Shown here: one piece after another, positions 8,266-15,381 of the stretch
Position numbering within the stretch: the stretch's first letter is position 1
Layout of the letters: every line of letters starts with the position of its first letter
Source: Planctomycetaceae bacterium
GTDB lineage: Bacteria; Planctomycetota; Planctomycetia; Pirellulales; Pirellulaceae
Length of the DNA stretch: 41,541 nt
Reading direction: 5' to 3'
Assembly (NCBI GenBank): GCA_003233175.1
Contig: QIKY01000019.1
Coordinates: forward strand, 1 to 41,541
Notes under the pieces: model-generated
What the model was told of the DNA's origin: nothing
Databases searched by the model: none
The model's input: the letters and a program-made list of their open reading frames with translations, nothing else
Program-made: the position numbers and the translations under genes

Positions 8266-9378
8266 ATGAGCTTTTCGAGTTACACGCAAGACGACTTCGC
8301 CACCAGTCCGCTGATGTTTTATTATGAGGTCACGCAATCGTGTGATCTGGTTTGCAAACATTGCCGGGCTTCGGCGCAGGCCTGTTCGCATCCTGAGGAA
8401 TTGAACACCGAGCAAGCGCTGGCGTTGCTGGATCAAATCGCTAGTTTTCCGCGCAAGCCGAACTTGGTGCTCACCGGCGGCGACCCGCTCAAACGGGCCG
8501 ATATTTTCGAGCTCATCCGTTATGCGGTGGCGTCGGGTTTGCAGGTCGCACTGACGCCTTCGGCCACGCCGCTGGCGACAAAAGATGCGCTGCGGTCGGC
8601 CCAGGAGGCCGGTGTTCGTCGTTTGGGAATCAGCCTCGATGGCGTCGACGCCCAAACGCACGATGCCTTTCGCGGCTGGGAGGGAAGCTTTGATCGCACA
8701 ATCCAGATGATGCTCGACGCCCGAGAACTGGGGCTTTCGGTGCAGGTCAACACCACGATCACGCGCCGCAACCTCAAGCAGATCGACGACCTGGCAACCT
8801 TGCTCTCGACGCTGGGAATCGCGATGTGGTCTGTTTTCTTTTTGATTCCGGTCGGACGCGGCATCGACGAAGAACGCATTTCGCCCGAGCAGTACGAAGA
8901 AGTTTTCGAACGACTATGGCTGCAAGCCGGCCGCCAGCCGTACGGCGTCAAAACGACCGAAGCTCCGCACTACCGCCGCTTTGTGTTGCAACGCAAGGGC
9001 GATCCGCTGGCGGCGCCGAGCGTTGGCCAACAACCGGCGCGGAGCCGTACGCACCGCGCTCCGCTGGGCGTTCGCGATGGCAACGGCATTATGTTTGTCG
9101 GCCATACCGGAGAGATTTTCCCCGCTGGCTTTCTCCCCCTGGAGTGTGGACGTTTCCCACAAAATTCGGTGGTCGAGGCGTATCAAACCCATCCCACGTT
9201 TTTGGCGCTGCGCGACGCCAACCAATTCTCGGGCGATTGCGGCGTTTGCGAGTATCGATTTATCTGTGGCGGCAGCCGCAGCCGCGCGTTCGCCGTCAGC
9301 GGCGACCCGCTCGCCGCCGAACCCGATTGCACCTACCAGCCGCAACAAGTTCCCGCAATTGACCTAGAGGCAACCTAG
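8266..9378 (+). CDS. radical SAM/SPASM protein (TIGR04053-like)
   Basis: A 370-aa radical SAM enzyme. Residues 18-33 read FYYEVTQSCDLVCKHC, with the CxxxCxxC cluster (Cys26, 30, 33) that binds the [4Fe-4S] cluster and S-adenosylmethionine. LTGGDPLKR follows. The C-terminal CGVCEYRFICGGSRSRAF motif with a later Cys (325, 328, 334, 355) would bind a second cluster. The sequence MWSVFFLIPVGRG and the overall pattern match the family known as TIGR04053, a relative of the heme-pathway enzymes NirJ and AhbC/AhbD; the substrate is not known. ATG at 8266 has AAGGA 5 nt upstream; a GTG at 8254 overlapping the stop of the DUF1501 gene is the alternative. Co-transcription with the two exported heme/DUF1501 genes is likely. 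Confidence 0.88.
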   Translation: MSFSSYTQDDFATSPLMFYYEVTQSCDLVCKHCRASAQACSHPEELNTEQALALLDQIASFPRKPNLVLTGGDPLKRADIFELIRYAVASGLQVALTPSATPLATKDALRSAQEAGVRRLGISLDGVDAQTHDAFRGWEGSFDRTIQMMLDARELGLSVQVNTTITRRNLKQIDDLATLLSTLGIAMWSVFFLIPVGRGIDEERISPEQYEEVFERLWLQAGRQPYGVKTTEAPHYRRFVLQRKGDPLAAPSVGQQPARSRTHRAPLGVRDGNGIMFVGHTGEIFPAGFLPLECGRFPQNSVVEAYQTHPTFLALRDANQFSGDCGVCEYRFICGGSRSRAFAVSGDPLAAEPDCTYQPQQVPAIDLEAT

Positions 9379-9398
9379 GGCCGTGCGGTTTTTATGGT

Positions 9399-9440
9399 CG
9401 TCTTTCGCTCCGCCAAAGTTGCGTTCTTTCACTCGCCAGG
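9399..9440. repeat. dispersed repeat family B, copy 1
   Basis: tctttcgctccgccaaagtt then gcgttctttcactc. The same arrangement of TTTCGCT and GCGTTCTTTC recurs at 13286-13320, again shortly after a stop codon. I recall similar repeats in other planctomycete genomes. Confidence 0.55.
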
Positions 9441-9473
9441 AACAGTTCCGAAACAAGTTCCCGGTTGTAGCTC

Positions 9474-9519
9474 AAAAAAGCCCGGCATTTTGAAAATGCC
9501 GAGCTTTTAATCCGGTAGG
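9474..9519. terminator. bidirectional terminator / palindrome family A, copy 3
   Basis: Same stem as the 2651 copy with one C-A mismatch (gccgagc in place of gccgggc), A-tract before and T-tract after, between the convergent radical SAM and GGDEF genes. The right flank ttttaatccggta matches the flank of copy 1. Confidence 0.8.
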
Positions 9520-9537
9520 TAAATTCGGGACGGCTCC

Positions 9538-11307
9538 CTAGCTCGATACGGGTAGCGGCCGCGTGGCGGCGCCGCTGTGAAAAAAGCAACGGTTTCCACC
9601 GCTCTCTTGGGCGGCGGACATTGCCGATCTCGCCCGCCGGATAAACTTCTCGGCGTTTTCTCCGTCGGCGCCTTCCGCCACTCCAATGCTGACCGTAAAC
9701 AGGCACAGTCCGCCATCGACGGATATCACGCAACGGGAGCAACCTTGATGCACCTCGCGGGCGATTTCCGACAAGTCGGCAAAAGAGGCGCCTGGCGCCG
9801 AAAGGGCGATCGCACCATCGTGAAGCTGTGTCGAATGGTCAAATTCCTGGGCGGCGTCGTACAACAAATTCAGCACGGCGCCGATGACCTTTTTACCGAT
9901 CGACTCCCCGTGCGCCGCCACGATCTGCTCAAACTGATCGACCTGCACCAACAAAGCCGACACCGAGACGCCGCCGCGCGTTTGCGAGGCTAGCTGTCGT
10001 TGCATGTCTTCGTCGAACGAATGCGGTGACGACAACGCCTCGGCGGACGCAGGCTCCATTTTGCGACGTTCCGGCGGCATGCACGCGACATCGGACGCCA
10101 CCCCTTGCGGCTGGTTTTCGCCCTGCTCCGGCTGGCCCCCAACGGCGAGGCGCAGCGCCTCCCGGCATCGTTTGGCGTCGTCTTGAAGCGAGCTGGCCTT
10201 GCTCTGAGCAGGCTGCGGCTTCGAGGACATTTTCTTATCGGCGGGTTTCTCAGCGGCGGGTTTCTTAGCGGAGGGCGCCTTTTCGCTTTTACGCGTCTTA
10301 CTTTCGCCCAGCCGTTCGCCCTGATTTTTTTTGACGTCAATTGCCGACAAGAGCGGGAAGCAATCCTGGCCATTGTGCCCGTGGCCGCAATTTCTCCCAG
10401 CCGCCTTCGAGGCGTACATCGCTTCGTCGGCGCGACGAATCAAATCTTCGATCGATTCGCCCGGCAACAATTGTGCGACGCCAACGCTGAGCGTCACTCC
10501 GAGAGATTTGTTGTCGATCGTCCAACGCGAATTTTCCGTCGAGGTTCTCAGTCGTTCGGCGACGTTACGCGCCGTGGCGAGTGTTGTTCCCGGCAAGACG
10601 GCTGCGAACTCTTCGCCGCCATAACGCGCCAGAACATCGTCGGCGTCGGTTTTCGATTGCAAGACCTTCGCCACCGATTGCAAAATTTCATCGCCCACTT
10701 GGTGGCCGTACTCGTCGTTGAACGGTTTGAATTTGTCAATATCCATGATGATCAACGAGAGCGGCTCGCCGCTGGTCTGATATTCGACGTGCTGGCGGGC
10801 CAACGCCATGTCGAAAGCCCGACGATTCGCCGTGCCTGTGAGGGCGTCGGTGAGGGCGTCGTTCGAGAGCGATTGCAACTGGGTGGCCTGCGATTGCAAC
10901 TGCTTCTCGGCTTGCACCAACTGAGATTGCATCTCGCGGTTGGCAAATACGAGTTGCTCAATGGTCTTGAGCACGACCGGCGAGGGAGCTTCCAAATGGA
11001 TTAGCTCTTCGTTAATTTCATTCACTTGATTGTTGTGGTGGTCGACGTTTGCGGCGAGTCCTTGGGTTGTGTTATAGAGTTGCGTCAAAATCTCTTCAGC
11101 GCTAACCAGATTCTCCACACTGAGCGGTTGCTCGGCTTCACCGGCTGGCTGTTCCGCTGCGACAGAGTCGGTCGCGGCGGTTGGCGGCGCCTCTTTTAGA
11201 ATGACTCGCAAAGGCGGCTGGCGTGAACGGGCCCACCAAGCCCCCAACACCACGCCCACACTCCCGAACAACAAAGCAATCACAGAACTCACTACAGCAA
11301 TCGTCAT
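9538..11307 (-). CDS. membrane diguanylate cyclase with a second degenerate GGDEF domain
   Basis: A 589-aa inner-membrane protein that should make cyclic di-GMP. Seen: one N-terminal membrane segment (about 4-26); a heptad-rich linker, probably coiled coil (about 85-150); a first GGDEF domain (about 155-310) with DALTGTANRRAFD, a metal site IIMDIDKFK, the active-site loop RYGGEEF (GGEEF 230-234) and RRADEAMYASK. The inhibitory I-site RxxD is not kept: the place reads DADD. A Lys/Pro/Ala-rich disordered linker follows (about 330-440), then a second GGDEF-like domain (about 435-575) in which the active loop reads LHDGAIALS, so it is presumably inactive, although VSIGVAEG and RRARSAMSAA are kept. 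Start: ATG at 11307 rather than a TTG six codons earlier. The gene stands alone between terminators. Confidence 0.88.
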   Translation of the reverse strand: MTIAVVSSVIALLFGSVGVVLGAWWARSRQPPLRVILKEAPPTAATDSVAAEQPAGEAEQPLSVENLVSAEEILTQLYNTTQGLAANVDHHNNQVNEINEELIHLEAPSPVVLKTIEQLVFANREMQSQLVQAEKQLQSQATQLQSLSNDALTDALTGTANRRAFDMALARQHVEYQTSGEPLSLIIMDIDKFKPFNDEYGHQVGDEILQSVAKVLQSKTDADDVLARYGGEEFAAVLPGTTLATARNVAERLRTSTENSRWTIDNKSLGVTLSVGVAQLLPGESIEDLIRRADEAMYASKAAGRNCGHGHNGQDCFPLLSAIDVKKNQGERLGESKTRKSEKAPSAKKPAAEKPADKKMSSKPQPAQSKASSLQDDAKRCREALRLAVGGQPEQGENQPQGVASDVACMPPERRKMEPASAEALSSPHSFDEDMQRQLASQTRGGVSVSALLVQVDQFEQIVAAHGESIGKKVIGAVLNLLYDAAQEFDHSTQLHDGAIALSAPGASFADLSEIAREVHQGCSRCVISVDGGLCLFTVSIGVAEGADGENAEKFIRRARSAMSAAQESGGNRCFFHSGAATRPLPVSS

Positions 11308-11573
11308 GGCGACATTCCCAGGCAAGGGTGCAACAAGCTTCTCACGACTCTACCCAAGCCGACGAAGCAATGTTGTCTACATAATCAGATAGGTTGCGGG
11401 TTTCCCACAGTCAAGGTGAAGCCGGACACAAACAGGGCAATTTTTTTGAATCAGGATAATGAGAGTAAAGTGCTTGGTTTGCTGCTCGCCAGAGGGCAAA
11501 ATGGCAGGCGTCGTCTCATCCACCGCCGAAGCTTGAATCGCGGCGATGCATTGCCAACAGGGGAAGAAGTCGC

Positions 11574-13274
11574 ATGCGGGAGCCCACACACAAACCTCCA
11601 CACTCGGAAGGGCGGAAATTCACCCGACGCCGTCAGATACTGCACGCTATTGCGGCATTGGGACTGGGCGGCGCCGTTTTTCAGCGCGCCGTGGCCGCCC
11701 AAATCGAACACAGCGGGGCGGTCAGCGCCGAGATGATCCAGCAGGCCAGTTGGATTGCCGGATTGGAATTTTCCCAGGCCGAAGCCGAGCAAGCCGCTGG
11801 GTCGTTACAATCGTCGTTGCGAAAATTTTTGGCCATGCGCGCCGCCGACGTCGGTTACGATGTTCCGCCGGCGATGGTCTTCCAGCCAGATGTTTCGGAC
11901 GTGAAATCAGACGGTTCAACCGGCCAAGACGCGCCGTTCGTTCCACCCCGGGTCGAACGTCCGCACAACAACGACGATACCGCTTTTTTTTCCGTCGCGC
12001 AAATGGCTGCGCTGCTACGTTCGCGACAGGTTTCTTCGCTCGAACTGACGCAGCTCTCTCTGGACCGCTTGCGGCGGTTCGACCCGCAGTTGCACTGCGT
12101 GGTCTCACTGACAGAAGAATTGGCTTTGAAGCAGGCGCGTCGGGCCGACGAGGAAATCGCGGCGGGCAAGGTGCGCGGCCCTTTGCATGGCGTGCCCTGG
12201 GGCGCCAAGGATTTGATCTCCTATCCCGGCTATAAAACCACCTGGGGCGCGACGCCCTTTCAAGAGCAAACGCTGGCCACGAAAGCGGCCGTCGCCGAAC
12301 GTTTGGAACAGGCGGGCGCCGTGCTGGTCGCCAAACTTTCATTGGGCGCCCTGGCTCAGGGAGACCGCTGGTTCGGCGGCATGACGCGCAATCCTTGGAA
12401 TTTGAAGGAAGGCTCCAGCGGTAGTTCGGCCGGCTCGGCCGCCGCGGTATCGGCCGGATTGGTCGGTTTCGCCATCGGCAGCGAAACACTGGGCAGCATT
12501 ATTTCGCCTTGCCGACGTTGCGGCGTCAGCGGACTTCGGCCTACGTTCGGCAGAGTGAGTCGTTATGGCTGCATGACCTTGGCCTGGAGCATGGATAAAC
12601 TCGGCCCCATCGCGCGGACTCTCGAAGACTGCGCGTTGGTGTTCGCCGCCATTCACGGCCGCGACCACCGCGACGCCGCGGCGGTCGACCGGCCGTTTGT
12701 CTGGCCGCCGAAGCGGAAGCTCACCGAAATGCGCGTCGGCTATTTCGAAAACAACATTCCTCGCTCCGCGCGGGAAGATCTGCGAATCTTGCAAGATTTG
12801 GGCGTGCAACTCAAGGCGATTTCCCTACCCGACAACCTTCCCATCAATGCACTCACCATCATATTGAACACGGAGGCGGCGGCGGCGTTCGACGAACTCA
12901 CCCGCGCGGGCGTCACCGAAGGCCTCAATTCGTGGCCGCGTGCTTTCCGGCAAGGGCAACTGACGCCCGCCGTGGAGTATTTGCGGGCCAATCGCATTCG
13001 CACGCTGCTTTGCCGCCAGATGGCGGAACTGTTTCAAGACGTCGACCTGTACGTGGGCGGGAACGATCTCGTTTTGACAAATTTGACCGGGCATCCATGC
13101 GCGGTGTTGCCGGCTGGTTTTCGGGAGCGCGACGGCGTCGAAACGCCCTATGCAACGACCTTCACGGGAAAACTGTATGGCGAATCCGATCTATTAGCGG
13201 TGGCCTCGGCGTACCAGCGGGCAACGGGCGTCCACCTCAAGCGGCCTCCGCTCAAGGAAGGCGCCGGCGGCTAG
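11574..13274 (+). CDS. exported amidase (amidase signature family)
   Basis: A 566-aa amidase related to GatA and aspartyl-tRNA/Glu-tRNA amidotransferase A but with an export signal. Seen: TRRRQILHAIAALGLGGAVF (about 17-36), a Tat-like signal; a helical region of about 90 residues that is not part of the core; then the amidase signature fold from about 140. The Ser-cisSer-Lys triad can be placed: Lys212 (GAKDL), Ser284 in EGSSGSSAGS and Ser308 in SETLGSII. The 24-residue spacing between the two Ser agrees with characterised amidases. The usual GGSIR is LGSII here. It hydrolyses an unknown carboxamide outside the cytosol, or on its way. There are no gatB/gatC neighbours, so it is not the tRNA amidotransferase. 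ATG at 11574 follows GGGGAAG. Confidence 0.88.
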   Translation: MREPTHKPPHSEGRKFTRRRQILHAIAALGLGGAVFQRAVAAQIEHSGAVSAEMIQQASWIAGLEFSQAEAEQAAGSLQSSLRKFLAMRAADVGYDVPPAMVFQPDVSDVKSDGSTGQDAPFVPPRVERPHNNDDTAFFSVAQMAALLRSRQVSSLELTQLSLDRLRRFDPQLHCVVSLTEELALKQARRADEEIAAGKVRGPLHGVPWGAKDLISYPGYKTTWGATPFQEQTLATKAAVAERLEQAGAVLVAKLSLGALAQGDRWFGGMTRNPWNLKEGSSGSSAGSAAAVSAGLVGFAIGSETLGSIISPCRRCGVSGLRPTFGRVSRYGCMTLAWSMDKLGPIARTLEDCALVFAAIHGRDHRDAAAVDRPFVWPPKRKLTEMRVGYFENNIPRSAREDLRILQDLGVQLKAISLPDNLPINALTIILNTEAAAAFDELTRAGVTEGLNSWPRAFRQGQLTPAVEYLRANRIRTLLCRQMAELFQDVDLYVGGNDLVLTNLTGHPCAVLPAGFRERDGVETPYATTFTGKLYGESDLLAVASAYQRATGVHLKRPPLKEGAGG

Positions 13275-13285
13275 CGTCTTGCCTC

Positions 13286-13321
13286 GCCGCGAAAGTAGCG
13301 TTCTTTCGCTCAGCGAAAGGC
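13286..13321. repeat. dispersed repeat family B, copy 2
   Basis: gcgaaagtagcgttctttcg then ctcagcgaaagg; forms a small hairpin (ctttcgct...agcgaaag). It lies in the 74-bp gap between the convergent amidase and MnmE-like genes and resembles 9399-9440. Confidence 0.6.
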
Positions 13322-13347
13322 AATACTCATTGTTTGGACAATGCCTA

Positions 13348-14550
13348 CTATTGCTTCGCTGAAATGGGGCCGGCGAGCAACGTCTGCAAGCACTTGCGGG
13401 CTGTTGTGGAATGGTTGGCGGCGAGCGCGGCGGCGGCTTGTTGGAGTTGGTTTTGCTGTCGGGCAGTGAAGGGCGTTGGCTGGCCCGGCGGTGGAAAGGG
13501 GCCCAAACGTAGAGAAATGGCCTCGAGCAACGGCGCGACGCCTTCGCCCGAGAGAGCGCACGTGTTGATTTCCCCATCGCTCGAAGCGTGCTCGTTGCTC
13601 GCAGTGCGTTCGCCGCCTGAAGCTTGCCGCTGGAGGTCCGACTTATTGCGCACGCAAAGCAAGGCGTCGGCCGCAATGGTGCGAAAGGCTTCGCTGTCTT
13701 CGGCGTGGTCGGACTGGCCACACGCTCGCACCCAAACGACTAAATCGGCTTGTTCGATTTGCAACCGCGCGCCGGCGACGCCTTCGGCTTCCAGTGAATC
13801 ATCGGTCGAGCGAAGACCGGCGGTGTCGGAGAAAACAACCGGCCAGCCGGCGATGGCCGCCGTGGCGGCAACAACATCGCGCGTGGTGCCGGGTTGGTCG
13901 TGAACCACAACGCGTTGGAAGCCCAGAAGGGCGTTGATCAAGCTGCTCTTGCCGACGTTTGGCCGCCCGGCCAGAACGATTTTCCAGGGTTCCGTCAAAC
14001 GCCGGCCGCGCCGCGCATTGGCAAGCAATCGCTGGAGCCGCTCCTGCGCCGCGGCCGCCGCGCCCGCCTCGAACAATTCAAGGATGGTTTCGATTTCCGT
14101 CTGCAAAGCGCCGTGGAGCTGGTCGAGCAATACGGCGGCGGTCTGTTCCGTTTGCGCGGCGGCCAAGGCGATGGCGGCTTCGACGGGCAGCGAAGTTTGT
14201 TCGTGTTCGAGCCAATCTTGCCAGGTCGATTCGCGGCAACCGACGGTTGCCAACGTGGCCATCACGCCACTTGCCACAATCGGACCGCCGTGGCAATGGA
14301 TTTCCACCGAGCGTTCGTCGGGACGACAGACCACGACATCTTCCCGGCCATCGGCAAGCCGCCAATGGCCGAAGGCAATGGCGCCGAGCGGCGTGTCGGC
14401 CAGAGAAACTCCGCTGGCGGCGATGAAAAAGCGATCGGTTCGCTGCGCCGCATCCTCGCCCGACATGAGAATAGAGGCCACGGCGCCGCGCCCCGGCGGC
14501 GTGGCCAGCGTAAACCGGCAGCGTTGTTCGGCGAGGCTATTGTTGGGCAT
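13348..14550 (-). CDS. MnmE/TrmE-like GTPase, shortened C-terminus
   Basis: A 400-aa protein with the MnmE layout: an N-terminal tetrahydrofolate-binding-like domain (TLATPPGRGAVASI, VEIHCHGGP, about 14-100), a helical region, and an embedded Ras-like G domain with G1 GRPNVGKS (195-202), DQPGTTRD, G3 DTAG (242-245), G4 NKSD (302-305) and a G5-like ALSGEG. MnmE with MnmG modifies the wobble uridine of certain tRNAs. Here the protein is about 50 residues shorter than typical MnmE and ends LLAGPISAKQ, without the C-terminal CxGK motif whose Cys is required for modification. It may be a divergent paralogue with another role. Its ATG overlaps the end of coaX by 14 bp, so the two are translated from one message. 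No mnmG is nearby. Confidence 0.85.
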   Translation of the reverse strand: MPNNSLAEQRCRFTLATPPGRGAVASILMSGEDAAQRTDRFFIAASGVSLADTPLGAIAFGHWRLADGREDVVVCRPDERSVEIHCHGGPIVASGVMATLATVGCRESTWQDWLEHEQTSLPVEAAIALAAAQTEQTAAVLLDQLHGALQTEIETILELFEAGAAAAAQERLQRLLANARRGRRLTEPWKIVLAGRPNVGKSSLINALLGFQRVVVHDQPGTTRDVVAATAAIAGWPVVFSDTAGLRSTDDSLEAEGVAGARLQIEQADLVVWVRACGQSDHAEDSEAFRTIAADALLCVRNKSDLQRQASGGERTASNEHASSDGEINTCALSGEGVAPLLEAISLRLGPFPPPGQPTPFTARQQNQLQQAAAALAANHSTTARKCLQTLLAGPISAKQ

Positions 14551-15364
14551 GCTGGGAATTTCCCTCTACCTTTCGGCGCGATGCGCCGCCGGGCGGCGGC
14601 GTGGCGATAATTCCCGCCAAGACGAGATCCGCCCGATATTCGGCGCCGCCTCCCAGGCAATCGGCCAACATTTTTCCGCCGCCGCCAGTGATGAAGCAAT
14701 GCGGGGGGTGCGCGAACTGCTGGGCCAAACGCGTGGTAAGTTCTCGCGCGGTTCCCACCACGCCCCAAAACAGGCCGGCTTGAATCGCTTTCTCGGTCGA
14801 CTTTCCCAAAGCCGGGGGCGGCGCGTCGGCCAAAAGTTTTTCGACCAAAGGCAGTTGGTCGGTGGCGTCATGGAGGGCTTTGGCGGAGAGCGCCGCGCCC
14901 GGCGCGATGGCCCCGCCCAAGAAGGCGCCGTTTGGTCCAACGAGGTCGACCGTCAATGCGGTTCCGGCGTCGATGACCATAGCGGGCCGCGCCGGTTCTC
15001 GAATTTGATTGACCGCCACGGCCGCCGCAAGCCGGTCGAGCCCGACGCGTCCCGGAAAGTCGACCTGAACCGTAAGCGGCAGGTCTTCGTGTTTGAGCAG
15101 TTGATGGAAGGCGCCCGACTGGCGCCTTTGCAACCATTGCAGCATCGCGGTTTCGGCGCCGCGATGTACGCTGATAATTCGCCAGTTGGGCCGCTCGCCT
15201 TGAAGCCAGGGCAAGAGCGAGGCGAAATCCAACGTTTCGGTCGGCAAGACGAAACGCCGATCTGCGGAAGACGACGCGCCAGCGCCCACGGGAAAGTAAC
15301 CCAGTTGGATCGTGGTGTTGCCGATATCAACGGCGACCGTCGGGGCTAATTCGTCAAACTGCAT
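14537..15364 (-). CDS. coaX: type III pantothenate kinase
   Basis: A 275-aa cytosolic kinase that phosphorylates pantothenate, the first step in coenzyme A synthesis. Seen: ASKHA-fold phosphate motif VAVDIGNTTIQLGYF (about 10-24), the GLDRLAAAVA motif (about 108-117), the adenosine/phosphate motif VIDAGTALTVDLV (about 129-141), and GGAIAPGAALSAKALHDAT, all typical of CoaX; it lacks the P-loop of type I enzymes. Length is normal. The ATG at 15364 has only a weak ribosome binding site; 17 bp separate it from the stop of the dehydrogenase gene upstream, and its end overlaps the MnmE-like gene by 14 bp, so the three are probably one transcription unit. Confidence 0.93.
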   Translation of the reverse strand: MQFDELAPTVAVDIGNTTIQLGYFPVGAGASSSADRRFVLPTETLDFASLLPWLQGERPNWRIISVHRGAETAMLQWLQRRQSGAFHQLLKHEDLPLTVQVDFPGRVGLDRLAAAVAVNQIREPARPAMVIDAGTALTVDLVGPNGAFLGGAIAPGAALSAKALHDATDQLPLVEKLLADAPPPALGKSTEKAIQAGLFWGVVGTARELTTRLAQQFAHPPHCFITGGGGKMLADCLGGGAEYRADLVLAGIIATPPPGGASRRKVEGNSQHAQQ

Positions 15365-15381
15365 TTGTATCGAACAATCAA

